64,000 nucleotides of DNA, taken from positions 14,596 through 78,595 of the forward strand of contig JACKLP010000014.1 in the NCBI GenBank assembly GCA_024235875.1, written 5' to 3'. The DNA is from Burkholderiaceae bacterium. GTDB taxonomy: Bacteria > Pseudomonadota > Gammaproteobacteria > Burkholderiales > Burkholderiaceae_E. Position numbers and translations under genes: made by a program. This document shows, piece by piece, positions 41,982 through 50,622 of this stretch (position 1 is the stretch's first letter; each line of letters opens with the position of its first letter). The notes beneath the pieces were generated by a model that saw only the letters and a list, made by a program, of their open reading frames with translations, was not told the origin of the DNA and did not search any database.

Positions 41982-43727
41982 TCAGCGCTGGCGGACGTAC
42001 TGCCCTGGCGCATCCTCGAGCACTCCGTAGCCCTTGCGCGATGCACCCATTGCGGGCGGCTTGGTGCTTGCGGTGCTGTGATCGACGAGCCATTGCTCCC
42101 AGGCCGGCCACCACGATCCCTGCTGCTGTTCGGCCTTCTCCATCCAGTCCTCGGGCGCCAGGTGCGGATCGGCAAGGCGACGCGTGAGCTTGCGGTAGCG
42201 TCGTTTCGGGTGGACGGGGCCGCTGATGATGCCGGCATTGTGACCACCGGAGGTCAGCAGGAAAGTGAAGTCGTCCGAGCGCACCAGGTTGTCGATCTTG
42301 TAGACCGATTTCCAGGGGGCCACGTGATCGGTCTCGGTGCCCACGATGAACATCGGCACGGTGACGTCCGACATGCGGATCAACTTGCCGCCGACGGGAA
42401 AGCGATTGGTCGCGAGCTCGTTGTCGAGATAGAGTCGGTAGAGGTACTCGGAGTGCATGCGCCAGGGCATGCGGGTGGCGTCGGCGTTCCAGGCCATCAG
42501 GTCGATCATCGGGCTGCGCTGGCCCTTGAGGTAGTTCTCTATGATCGGCGCCCACAGCAGGTCCTGCGAGCGCAGGAGCGTGAACGCACCGGCCATCTGC
42601 TTGCTCTCGAGCACGCCCTTCTTGTGCATCGTGGCCTCGAGCAGCGCGAGCTGGCTCGGATTGATGAAAAAGGCCAGCTCGCCCGGTTCGGAAAAGTCGG
42701 TCTGGGCGGCAAACAGGGTCACCGAGGCGAGCCGGTCGTCGCCGTCGCGCGCAAGCGTGGCCGCGCCGATCGAGAGCAGCGTGCCGCCGATGCAATAGCC
42801 GACGCCGTGGACCTTTTGTTTCGGGACGATGGTCGTGACCGCATCGAGCGCGGCCATGAATCCCTTCTGGACGTAGTCGTCCATGCCGACATCGCGATCG
42901 CTCTCGTCGGGGTTCTTCCAGGAGACCATGAATACGGTATGGCCCTTGTCCACCAGGTACTTGACCATGGAGTTCTTGGGGCTGAGGTCGAGGATGTAGT
43001 ACTTCATGATCCAGGCCGGCACCACGAGCAGCGGCTCGGCGCCGACCTGTGGCGTGGTGGGCTCGTACTGGATCAGTTCGATCAGCTCGTTGCGAAACAC
43101 CACCTTGCCCGGCGTGATCGCCAGATTCTTGCCGAGCTCGAAGTCTTCGGTGCCCGCTGGCGCCTCGCCATTGACCGTGCGGCGCAGGTCCTCGACGAAG
43201 TTCTCCAGGCCACGCACGAGGTTCTGACCTTCTTCGTTGCGCGTCAGCGCCAGCAACTCCGGATTCGAGGCCAGGAAGTTCGACGGCGAGGTGCCGTCGA
43301 GCAGCATGCGCACGGCGAACTCGAGCAGCTTCTCGTGGTATTCGGTGACGCCGCCCACGTCGGTGACCGCGTCGTTGAGCATTCCCTCGACGTTCTTGTA
43401 GGCCCGGGCATAGACATTGAACGGGAACTGGGTCCAGTCGGGGGCCGCGAAACGACGGTCGGGCTTCGCCTCCGTGCCTTCGCCAGGCGAGATCGCCTCG
43501 CCCGACAGCGCCTTGATCGCGAAGTTCCAGGTGTCCTGGGCGCGCTCGATGGCCTCGCGCTGGATCGCCGCCTGCTTCGTGGGCGCCATTGCCAGGTGCA
43601 TGGCCCAGTCGGCCCAGGCCGTGGTGAATGCCGTGGGGGCCAGGCCGGCTGTCATCTGTGCCACCTGGGCACGGAACTCGCGGTCGAAGTCGTGGGGCGT
43701 CGGGGCCTCGGGTTTTTTCTTGCTCAT
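41982..43727 (-). CDS. phaC: Class I poly(3-hydroxyalkanoate) synthase
   Basis: 581 aa, a normal class I length. The lipase-box-like GYCIGGT places the nucleophile at Cys312; the catalytic Asp is in GTETDHVAPW and the His in SGGHNAGIISGP. The N-terminal segment DWTQFPFNVYARAY and the WKNPDESD block are class I features. It polymerises hydroxyacyl-CoA on the granule surface. It is followed by the tandem-repeat protein gene and is preceded at a distance by the SDR and GST genes. Confidence 0.93.
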   Translation of the reverse strand: MSKKKPEAPTPHDFDREFRAQVAQMTAGLAPTAFTTAWADWAMHLAMAPTKQAAIQREAIERAQDTWNFAIKALSGEAISPGEGTEAKPDRRFAAPDWTQFPFNVYARAYKNVEGMLNDAVTDVGGVTEYHEKLLEFAVRMLLDGTSPSNFLASNPELLALTRNEEGQNLVRGLENFVEDLRRTVNGEAPAGTEDFELGKNLAITPGKVVFRNELIELIQYEPTTPQVGAEPLLVVPAWIMKYYILDLSPKNSMVKYLVDKGHTVFMVSWKNPDESDRDVGMDDYVQKGFMAALDAVTTIVPKQKVHGVGYCIGGTLLSIGAATLARDGDDRLASVTLFAAQTDFSEPGELAFFINPSQLALLEATMHKKGVLESKQMAGAFTLLRSQDLLWAPIIENYLKGQRSPMIDLMAWNADATRMPWRMHSEYLYRLYLDNELATNRFPVGGKLIRMSDVTVPMFIVGTETDHVAPWKSVYKIDNLVRSDDFTFLLTSGGHNAGIISGPVHPKRRYRKLTRRLADPHLAPEDWMEKAEQQQGSWWPAWEQWLVDHSTASTKPPAMGASRKGYGVLEDAPGQYVRQR

Positions 43728-43832
43728 GGCTGCCTCGATGCGATCGTGTCGTTTGCGGGGCCGAACCTGGCGGTGCCGGACCAGTGGGTCAGCTTACTAC
43801 GCCCGGCCCGGCGTGGGGACGGAACCTGGCGC

Positions 43833-43851
43833 GGGGGCCTTGAGGGCCCCC
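43833..43851 (-). terminator. GC hairpin after the SDR gene
   Basis: GGGGGCC and GGCCCCC flank TTGAG, 50 bases past the SDR stop in the minus-strand transcript. The stem is strong but no U-tract follows. Nothing else was recognised in the 173-base gap 43728-43900. Confidence 0.3.
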
Positions 43852-43900
43852 GGTTCGGGCTGCGGCGGCTCGGGTCGTTGCGGCTCGGGCCGGGGAGGGT

Positions 43901-44716
43901 TCAGGCCGGGGCGTGCCAGCCGGCGTCGACCCAGAGCTCGCCGCTCACGGCCGAGTTGGCGAGCATGAAGCAGATCGCGTCGGCGATCTCCTCGGGCCGA
44001 ATCAGCCGACCGAGTTGCGTGAACGGCAGGATGTTCTTGGCCACGTAGTCAGCGCCCATCGCGCGCACCATCGGCGTGTCGGTGAATCCGGGGTGGATCA
44101 CGCCGCAGCGCACGCCATGGAAGATCGCCTCCTTCATGATCGTCGCCGCCGCGCCCTCGAGGCCGGCCTTGGTGCTCGCGTAAGAGATCTGGCCGCGATT
44201 GCCCTGAGACGAGATCGAGCCGATGAACACGACCGAGCCCTGCACTTCTTCGTCGGCCTGCCAGCGCTTGAGCCCCTTGGCGGCCCGATCCTCGGCGATG
44301 CGCGCGATCATCTCGAGCGCCCAGTAGACGGGCGCGATCAGATTGACGTCGATCACCAGCTTGAACTCTTCTTGCGGATAGATCCGCGCCTTTCCAGAAT
44401 GCTTGTCGACGCGTACCGCCAGGTCGTCGCGGGTGATGCCCGCGGCCGGCACGCACAGCGACACCGGCCCATGCTCGGCGGCCATCGCGTCGAACACCGA
44501 GCGACGGAAATCCTCGTCGGTGGTGTTGCCCTGGAAGGGAACGGCAAACTTGCGGCCGGCCTCGGCGTTGATTTCGGCGGCCACGTCGACGATGTTCGAG
44601 CTCATGTCGACCAAGGCGACCGCGGCGATGTCTCGCGTGCCCATGGCCGACGCCAGCGCGCGTCCGATCCCGCTGGCGCCGCCGGTGATGACGGCGACCC
44701 TGTTCGTGAATTGCAT
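43901..44716 (-). CDS. Short-chain dehydrogenase/reductase
   Basis: 271 aa. VAVITGGASGIGRALASAMG is the cofactor loop, SLCVPAAGITR replaces the usual NNAG with PAAG, and the catalytic Ser and YASTK follow (GSISSQGNRGQISYASTKAG). The C-terminus has IHPGFTDTPMV and the usual RPEEIADAICFMLA. It is upstream of phaC on the same strand, but it is longer than typical PhaB and lacks its recognisable signatures, so I do not call it PhaB. Confidence 0.87.
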   Translation of the reverse strand: MQFTNRVAVITGGASGIGRALASAMGTRDIAAVALVDMSSNIVDVAAEINAEAGRKFAVPFQGNTTDEDFRRSVFDAMAAEHGPVSLCVPAAGITRDDLAVRVDKHSGKARIYPQEEFKLVIDVNLIAPVYWALEMIARIAEDRAAKGLKRWQADEEVQGSVVFIGSISSQGNRGQISYASTKAGLEGAAATIMKEAIFHGVRCGVIHPGFTDTPMVRAMGADYVAKNILPFTQLGRLIRPEEIADAICFMLANSAVSGELWVDAGWHAPA

Positions 44717-44851
44717 GATGGCGTCCGTTGGTTCGAGGTTATGGTGCAGCGCAATATCTTACGCCGCCACGGCGGCCTTGTGTTGCGTTCGCCGCAGCGA
44801 TTTCGCGTCGCGGCCCGGGGCTTCGTGTCGCCTGGCCAAGTGCTCGCCCCG

Positions 44852-45484
44852 CTACCAGCGGATCAGGTCCCTGACCGACTCGCGGGCACGGTAGCGTCGA
44901 TCCCAGTCGCGCAGGGCTCGTCGGTCTCCGAGCAGATCGCCGCCCGCGAAGCGCATGAACTGCAGGGCCGCCTGCAGCGTGCAGTCGGCGACCGCGACGC
45001 GATCACCCAGCAGCAACTCGCGACCGTCGGACAGCAGCGATTCGAGATAGTCGAGCGGTTGTTGCACGCTCGCCTCGGCTTCGGCCGCCCGGGTCGGGTT
45101 TGCCGGGTAGCCGATCGGCGACTTGGTCGCGTGCACGAAGCCACCGATCGGGATCGCGATGCGAAGCTCCACGATGCGCTCGAGTTCGCGCGCCTTCGCG
45201 CGTGCCTTCAGGTCGGTCCCCAGCAGGCCGTCGTCGGGGAATCGCTCCTCGAGGTACTCGATGATCGAGAGCGACTCGATGAGATGATCGCCGTCATCGA
45301 GTTCGAGTACCGGCAGCGTGCCGAACGGGTTGCGGGCCAGGTGCTCGGGTTCGCGATGGCGGGCCTTGAGCGTATTGACCACGACCTGTTCGATCGCCAG
45401 GTCGGTCCCCAAGGCCGCGCGTTCGGCCAAATAGAGCATGACCTTGGTGGGGTTCGGTGCGAGCGGCACCATGTAGAGCTTCAT
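44852..45484 (-). CDS. Glutathione S-transferase family protein
   Basis: 210 aa. MKLYMVPLAPNPTKVMLYLAE is the thioredoxin-like N-terminus, NPFGTLPVLELDDG supplies the cis-Pro loop, and LIESLSIIEYLEERFP the Glu-Ser glutathione-binding motif. The C-terminal helical domain includes GDRVAVADCTLQAALQFM. It may conjugate or isomerise an electrophile. It is divergent from the VOC-protein gene across a region with an inverted repeat. The substrate is unknown. Confidence 0.88.
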   Translation of the reverse strand: MKLYMVPLAPNPTKVMLYLAERAALGTDLAIEQVVVNTLKARHREPEHLARNPFGTLPVLELDDGDHLIESLSIIEYLEERFPDDGLLGTDLKARAKARELERIVELRIAIPIGGFVHATKSPIGYPANPTRAAEAEASVQQPLDYLESLLSDGRELLLGDRVAVADCTLQAALQFMRFAGGDLLGDRRALRDWDRRYRARESVRDLIRW

Positions 45485-45508
45485 GTCGGCGGGCTCCGGC
45501 GGGTGAGT

Positions 45509-45548
45509 GGATGCCGGGGATCCGGGGCGGACTGGCGGGCCGGCATCC
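45509..45548. promoter_or_regulatory. Inverted repeat in the GST/VOC divergent region
   Basis: GGATGCCGG (45509-45517) and CCGGCATCC (45540-45548) are perfect reverse complements separated by 22 bases, lying 25 bases upstream of the GST start. The spacing between arm centres is about three helical turns, which suits two half-sites of a dimeric regulator. No regulator gene is adjacent. Confidence 0.4.
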
Positions 45549-45623
45549 GGTCATCATAGTGGCAACGCGCACGGGTGACGCGCTCGGGGCACAATCGGCG
45601 AATCAGGGAACGGGAGCCAAAGG

Positions 45624-46301
45624 ATGGAGTTGGGCAAGGGCCACATGGACGTCGGCTTGTTCACGCATCGGCGCGACCCGCAACTCGATTTCTGGCAGCG
45701 CACGGTCGGGCTCGAGTACGACCACATGGGCAAGCTCGGCGGCGGCTTGCAGCAGCATCGGCACCACGCCAATGGTTCGATCATCAAGGTCAATCATTCG
45801 CGCGAGCCCTTGGCGCCGGCGCCGGCCAGCGGCATCGTTGGCATCCGGATCGCACGCGCGGGGCTGGCGGTACGCCGCGAGCTCGCGGATCCGGACGGCA
45901 ACCGGGTCGCCCTGGTGCCGTCGGGCGAAGAGGGCGTGACCGGCATTGCGATCGAGCTCGCGGTGAACAGCCGCGACGCCCACGACCGCTTCTGGCGCCA
46001 CGTGATGCAGTTCGATTCGCCGGGGCGGGGCGTCTATGTCTGCGGCGACACGCGCATCCTGATCGTGGCCGAGCGGCCGGTCGAGCGCTGCGACGACTGG
46101 CGCCGGCCCGGCTGGCGCTACACCACGGTCCAGATTCGCGATTGCTTTGCCGAACACGCCGGCGCACTCGCGCGCGGCGCCGAGGAAGGCATGGCGCCCA
46201 GGCAGCTGGGCGATACGGTGCGCTACGCGTTCGTGCGTGATCCGGACGGCAATTTCATCGAGCTTTCCCAGCGGGCTTCGCTGGTCGGCGCGCTGGACTG
46301 A
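45624..46301 (+). CDS. VOC-superfamily (glyoxalase/dioxygenase-like) protein
   Basis: 225 aa with two VOC modules. MDVGLFTHRRDPQLDFWQRT with GLEYDH resembles module one, and the second module runs from IELAVNSRDAHDRFWRHVMQF to FVRDPDGNFIELSQ. The paired DPDGN motifs (LADPDGNRV and VRDPDGNFI) are typical. Metal-binding residues may include His in GHMDVG and QQHRHH. Its reaction is unknown. It is divergent from the GST gene and ends before two overlapping hairpins. Confidence 0.82.
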   Translation: MELGKGHMDVGLFTHRRDPQLDFWQRTVGLEYDHMGKLGGGLQQHRHHANGSIIKVNHSREPLAPAPASGIVGIRIARAGLAVRRELADPDGNRVALVPSGEEGVTGIAIELAVNSRDAHDRFWRHVMQFDSPGRGVYVCGDTRILIVAERPVERCDDWRRPGWRYTTVQIRDCFAEHAGALARGAEEGMAPRQLGDTVRYAFVRDPDGNFIELSQRASLVGALD

Positions 46302-46303
46302 AC

Positions 46304-46324
46304 GGCCCATCGGGCCACGGGCCC
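46304..46324 (+). terminator. Overlapping alternative hairpins after the VOC gene
   Basis: GGCCC-ATC-GGGCC and GGGCC-ACG-GGCCC share the middle arm (46312-46316), so only one can form at a time. They sit 3 bases after the VOC stop. No U-tract follows, so termination is a weak inference. Confidence 0.3.
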
Positions 46325-46379
46325 TGTGGCAGACTTGCGTCCATCAACCCGGGCAAGCGCCCAACGACCAGGAGACCCC

Positions 46380-47579
46380 ATGCGCAGAGCCGCCATCGTC
46401 ACGCCCGTTCGAACGCCGGTCGGCACCTTCGGCGGTTCCCTGCGCACCGTGCCGGTCGAGGAACTGGCGGCGACCGTCGTGCGCGCGGTCCTCGAGAGCA
46501 GCGGCATCGATCCGATGCGCATCGACGACGTCGTGTTCGCGCAGTCCTACGCCAACGGCGAAACGCCCTGCGTAGGCCGCTGGGCGGCGCTGCAGGCGGG
46601 TCTGCCGGTGGATGTGCCCGGCATGCAGCTCGATCGCCGCTGCGGGGGCGGCCTGCAGGCCGTGACCACGGCGGCGATGATGGTGCAAAGCGGCGCGGCC
46701 GACGTGGTCATCGCCGGCGGTGTCGAGAGCATGAGCAACATCGAGTACTACACGACCGACATGCGCTGGGGCAAGCGGGCCGGGTCGGTCACGCTGCACG
46801 ACCGACTCGACCGCGGTCGGGAACGCTCGCAGCCAGTCGAGCGCTTTGGCGTGATCAGCGGCATGATCGAGACCGCCGAGAACCTGGCGCGCGACTACGG
46901 CATCAGCCGCGAGGAGGCCGACGCCTATGCGGTGCGCAGCCACGAGCGTGCTGCCGCTGCCTGGGCGGCCGGGCGATTCGATTCCGAGCTCGTGCCGGTG
47001 ATGGTGCCGCAGCGCAAGGGCGAACCCAGGCGATTCGATCGCGACGAGGGCTTTCGGGCCGACGCGAGCATGGAGTCGCTCGGCAAGCTGCGCGCGCTGA
47101 TGAAGGGCGGCACCGTGAGTGCCGGCAACGCAAGCCAGCAGAACGATGCGGCCGCGGCCTGCCTGATCGTGGCCGAGGACAAGCTCGCCGAGCTCGACCT
47201 GACGCCGATGGCCACGCTCGTGGGCTGGACGGCGGCGGGCTGCGAGCCGTCGCACATGGGCATCGGCCCGGTACCGGCCGTGAAGAAGCTGATGGCGCGA
47301 CTCAAGCTCGAGCTCGACGACATGGACCTGGTCGAGCTCAACGAGGCCTTCGCCTGCCAGGTGTTGTCGGTCCTGAAGGGCTGGAACTGGAACGATCCCG
47401 ACCGGCTCAACGTCAACGGCTCGGGCATCTCGCTCGGACACCCGATCGGAGCCACCGGGGTCAGAATCCTGGCCACGATGCTCCACGAGCTCGAGCGGCG
47501 CAAGGGCCGCTATGCGCTCGAGACCATGTGCATCGGTGGCGGGCAGGGCATTGCGGCAGTCTTCGAGCGGGCGGCATAG
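46380..47579 (+). CDS. Acetyl-CoA acyltransferase (thiolase)
   Basis: 399 aa. AGGAG precedes ATG 46380. The nucleophilic Cys88 is in QLDRRCGGGLQAV, NEAFAC carries the conserved Asn-Glu, GHPIGATG the His, and CIGGGQG the second Cys. It cleaves 3-ketoacyl-CoA or condenses acetyl-CoA. It heads the acyl-CoA catabolic operon, with hydratase, CoA-transferase, SDR and dehydrogenase genes following on the same strand. The catabolic direction is inferred from these neighbours. Confidence 0.93.
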   Translation: MRRAAIVTPVRTPVGTFGGSLRTVPVEELAATVVRAVLESSGIDPMRIDDVVFAQSYANGETPCVGRWAALQAGLPVDVPGMQLDRRCGGGLQAVTTAAMMVQSGAADVVIAGGVESMSNIEYYTTDMRWGKRAGSVTLHDRLDRGRERSQPVERFGVISGMIETAENLARDYGISREEADAYAVRSHERAAAAWAAGRFDSELVPVMVPQRKGEPRRFDRDEGFRADASMESLGKLRALMKGGTVSAGNASQQNDAAAACLIVAEDKLAELDLTPMATLVGWTAAGCEPSHMGIGPVPAVKKLMARLKLELDDMDLVELNEAFACQVLSVLKGWNWNDPDRLNVNGSGISLGHPIGATGVRILATMLHELERRKGRYALETMCIGGGQGIAAVFERAA

Positions 47580-47636
47580 CGGCGTCGCACGCCGGCCGCC
47601 GCCGGGCATGAGTCGATCGAGACACGAGGAAGCGAT

Positions 47637-48425
47637 ATGAGCAGCAGCGGGGCGCCCACTACGATCGGCATCGAGCGCGAGGGCCATCTCACCCTGATCG
47701 AATTGCGCAAGCCGCCATACAACTTCTTCGACCAGACCCTGCTGACCGAGATCGCCGATGCCGTCGTCGCTTGCGACGAAGACCCCGATTGCCGCGTGAT
47801 CCTGCTGGCGGCGCAAGGCAAGGCCTTCTGCGCGGGCGCCGACTTCTCTTCGCCGCGCGAGGACCGCAACCCGTCCCGTCGCGGCGGCGCGCATCCACTC
47901 TACGCGCAGGCCGTGCGCATGTTTCGTGCCGGCAAGCCGATCGTGGCCGCCGTGCAGGGGCCGGCGATCGGCGGCGGGCTCGGACTGGCGTTGGTCGCGG
48001 ACTTCCGCATCGCCTGCCCGGAGGCGCGCTTCAGCGCCAATTTCACGCGCCTGGGTTTTCATCCCGGCTTTGGCCTGAGCGTGACGCTGCCGCGCCTCGT
48101 CGGGATGCAGGAAGCCGCCAGGCTGCTGTACACCGGGCGCCGGATCGACGGCGCCGAGGCGCAGCGGATCGGACTGGTCGACGATCTCGTGCCGGCCGAC
48201 GAACTTCGCGCCAGGGCGAGGGCGCTGGCGACGGAGATCGCGATCTCGGCGCCGATCGCGGTGCAGGCCACGCGAGCGTCCCTGCGCGCGGGGCTGGCCG
48301 ACGCCGTGCAGGCGGCAACCGATCGGGAGGCCGAATTGCAGGCGCGACATTTCCAGACCGAGGACTTCCGCGAAGGCGTCGCCGCCATGGCCGAGCGACG
48401 TGACCCGGCGTTCAAGGGCCGATGA
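47637..48425 (+). CDS. Enoyl-CoA hydratase/isomerase family protein
   Basis: 262 aa. The oxyanion-hole motifs are AQGKAFCAGADFSS and GPAIGGGLGLALVADFRIA, with ARFSANFTRLGFHPGFGLS following; the usual catalytic Glu region is altered (NFTRLGFHPG). The C-terminus has the LLYTGRRIDGAEAQRIGLVD block of crotonases. AGGAAG lies before ATG 47637. It hydrates or isomerises an enoyl-CoA within this operon. Confidence 0.9.
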   Translation: MSSSGAPTTIGIEREGHLTLIELRKPPYNFFDQTLLTEIADAVVACDEDPDCRVILLAAQGKAFCAGADFSSPREDRNPSRRGGAHPLYAQAVRMFRAGKPIVAAVQGPAIGGGLGLALVADFRIACPEARFSANFTRLGFHPGFGLSVTLPRLVGMQEAARLLYTGRRIDGAEAQRIGLVDDLVPADELRARARALATEIAISAPIAVQATRASLRAGLADAVQAATDREAELQARHFQTEDFREGVAAMAERRDPAFKGR

Positions 48426-48495
48426 ACTCGCCGCGCTCGGCCACCGGCGGGCTCGCTTCGGCGATCGACGCCGCGCGCGCGAAGGCCCGATTCCC

Positions 48496-49737
48496 GTGAT
48501 TGAATCGACCGTTCCTGTTGCCGCGCCCACCGGCCCGCTGGCGGGCGTGCGCGTGCTCGATCTCACCTCGGTCGTGCTGGGCCCGGTCGCAACGCAGGTG
48601 CTTGCCGACTTCGGCGCCGACGTCATCAAGATCGAGGGCCCGCAGGGCGACCTGATGCGGCGCAACGGCGTGTCGCTGCACCCGAAGATGAGTTCGATCT
48701 TCCTGACCCTGAATCGCAACAAGCGTTCCGTTTGCATCGATCTCAAACGCCCGGAGGGCGCGGCTGCGATGCGCCGGCTCGTCGCCGGCGCCGATGTCCT
48801 GGTGCACAACATGCGGGTGCAGGCGATCGAACGGCTCGGCTTCGGCTACGCCGAGGCGGCAGCGATGAATCCGCGCATCGTCTACTGCGTGGCCACCGGT
48901 TTCGGCCAGGACGGCCCGGATCGGGATCGGCCCGCGTTCGACGACATCATCCAGTCGGCCAGCGGGATGGTCGACATCTGTTCGCGCGGGCGCGATGCAC
49001 CCGATTTCGTGCCGAGCCTGATCGCCGACAAGACCACCGGCATGGCGCTCGCCAACGCAGTGCTGGCCGCGCTGTTTCATCGCGAGCGCAGCGGGCAGGG
49101 CCAGTATGTCGAGGTGCCGATGCTCGAGACCATGGCGGCTTTCGTCCTGGCAGAGCATCTGGGTGGACTCACGTTCCGGCCGGCACCACCCGATGCCGCC
49201 AACGACGGCGCGCCCACCCGGGCCGGATACGCGCGGCTGCTCGAGGGCGGCCGGCGACCTTACCGAACCGCCGACGGTTGGATCGCATTGCTACCCTACA
49301 CGGACCGCCACTGGCAGGCGTTCTTCGAGGGCGCGCGGCGGCCCGATCTGCTGGCCTGGATGGAAAGCGCCGATCGCAGCGATCGCAACGTGTTCGTGCG
49401 CGCGCTCTACGCGCATCTTCGCGAGATCATGCCGACGCGTACCAGCGCCGAATGGCTCGCGACCTGCGACGCGCTCGATGTGCCGGCCACCCGTATCTAT
49501 GGCATCGACGAGCTGCCCGAGCATCCGCACCTGAAGGCAGTCGGCTTCTTCCAGGATGCCGAGCATCCGACCGAGGGCGCGATCCGGCAGATGCGCCCGC
49601 CCACGCGCTTCTCGGCCACGCCGGCCTCGATCCGCTCGCCGGCACCAAGGCTTGGCCAGCACACGGCCGAGGTGTTGCGCGAGGCCGGGCTCGGTGACGC
49701 CGAGATTACTGCGTTGACAGGGAAGGCGGACGGCTGA
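48496..49737 (+). CDS. Family III CoA-transferase (CaiB/BaiF type)
   Basis: 413 aa from GTG 48496; earlier in-frame codons run back into the hydratase gene and are Arg-rich, so the GTG is preferred. GVRVLDLTSVVLGPVATQVL, FGADVIKIEGPQGD, RNKRSVCIDLK and the Asp in LIADKTTGMALAN match the family. It probably loads the acid substrate of the operon with CoA. Its stop overlaps the next start (TGATG). Confidence 0.9.
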   Translation: MIESTVPVAAPTGPLAGVRVLDLTSVVLGPVATQVLADFGADVIKIEGPQGDLMRRNGVSLHPKMSSIFLTLNRNKRSVCIDLKRPEGAAAMRRLVAGADVLVHNMRVQAIERLGFGYAEAAAMNPRIVYCVATGFGQDGPDRDRPAFDDIIQSASGMVDICSRGRDAPDFVPSLIADKTTGMALANAVLAALFHRERSGQGQYVEVPMLETMAAFVLAEHLGGLTFRPAPPDAANDGAPTRAGYARLLEGGRRPYRTADGWIALLPYTDRHWQAFFEGARRPDLLAWMESADRSDRNVFVRALYAHLREIMPTRTSAEWLATCDALDVPATRIYGIDELPEHPHLKAVGFFQDAEHPTEGAIRQMRPPTRFSATPASIRSPAPRLGQHTAEVLREAGLGDAEITALTGKADG

Positions 49738-50594
49738 TGTTCGCCCCCGGGCTGCTGGCAGCCAAGCGAATCCTGGTCACGGGCGGTGGCACCGGGCTGG
49801 GCGCTGCAATGGCGCGGCGCTTCGCTGAGCTGGGCGCGCGGCTCGTGATCTGTGGTCGCCGCGCAGAGCCGCTCGAGGCCACGGCAGCGGCCTTGCGCAA
49901 TGAGCTCGACGCCGAGATCGAGTTGCATCGTTGCGACCTGCGCTCGGCCGACGCAGTCGAGGCCATGATGGATGCGATCTGGGCCAGTGCGCCGGTCGAC
50001 GTGCTGGTCAACAATGCGGCGGCCACCTTCGTTGCTCGCTCGGAGGCGCTCTCGGCGCGCGCGCTCGACGCGGTGCTCGCACCCACGCTGCACGGTGCGC
50101 TGCACTGCACGCTGGCGACCGGTCGGCGATGGATCGAAGCAAGGCGTGGCGGCTGTGTCCTGAGCATCCTGTCCACGTCCACGATCACCGGCCGCGCGTT
50201 CACCATGCCCTCTGCCGTGGCCAAGTCGGGCCTGCTGGCGATGACCAGAAGCCTCGCCGTGGAGTGGGGGCCGCACGGGATCAGGCTGGTCGCGATCGCG
50301 CCGGGCGCGTTCCCCACGCCCGGCGCGACCGGTCAGCTCATGTCGGGCCCGCGTGCCGGACGCGACCCGGGCGAACGCGTCCCGCTCGGTCGAGTCGGCG
50401 AGCATGCCGAGCTCGCGAACCTGGCCAGCTACCTGGTCTCGGACCAGGCCGCTTACGTGACCGGCGAGATGGTGACGATCGATGGCGGCGCGCATCTGCG
50501 CGGTTCCGGCGCCGAGGATCTACTCGCCTGGACCGAGGCCGATTGGAGCGCGCTGCGCTCCGCACGGGCCAGACCAGACAAACCGCGCGGATAG
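49737..50594 (+). CDS. SDR, 2,4-dienoyl-CoA-reductase-like
   Basis: 285 aa. ILVTGGGTGLGAAMARRF is the cofactor loop and DVLVNNAAATFV is the NNAA motif. Instead of YxxxK the active site reads STSTITGRAFTMPSAVAKSG, then EWGPHGIRLVAIAPGAFPTPGA, which follows the DECR pattern (PSAxAK, GPIxTxGA). The DECR active-site Tyr position appears to be Thr. It may reduce a dienoyl-CoA, consistent with the operon, but the missing Tyr is a caution. It starts in the TGATG overlap. Confidence 0.85.
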   Translation: MFAPGLLAAKRILVTGGGTGLGAAMARRFAELGARLVICGRRAEPLEATAAALRNELDAEIELHRCDLRSADAVEAMMDAIWASAPVDVLVNNAAATFVARSEALSARALDAVLAPTLHGALHCTLATGRRWIEARRGGCVLSILSTSTITGRAFTMPSAVAKSGLLAMTRSLAVEWGPHGIRLVAIAPGAFPTPGATGQLMSGPRAGRDPGERVPLGRVGEHAELANLASYLVSDQAAYVTGEMVTIDGGAHLRGSGAEDLLAWTEADWSALRSARARPDKPRG

Positions 50595-50622
50595 CGCAAC
50601 CGACGACGCAGGGGCGCCGACC

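Noticed and set aside
43901..44716. Acetoacetyl-CoA reductase PhaB
   Set aside because: The SDR sits upstream of phaC but is longer than PhaB, with an altered NNAG block and no PhaB-specific features.
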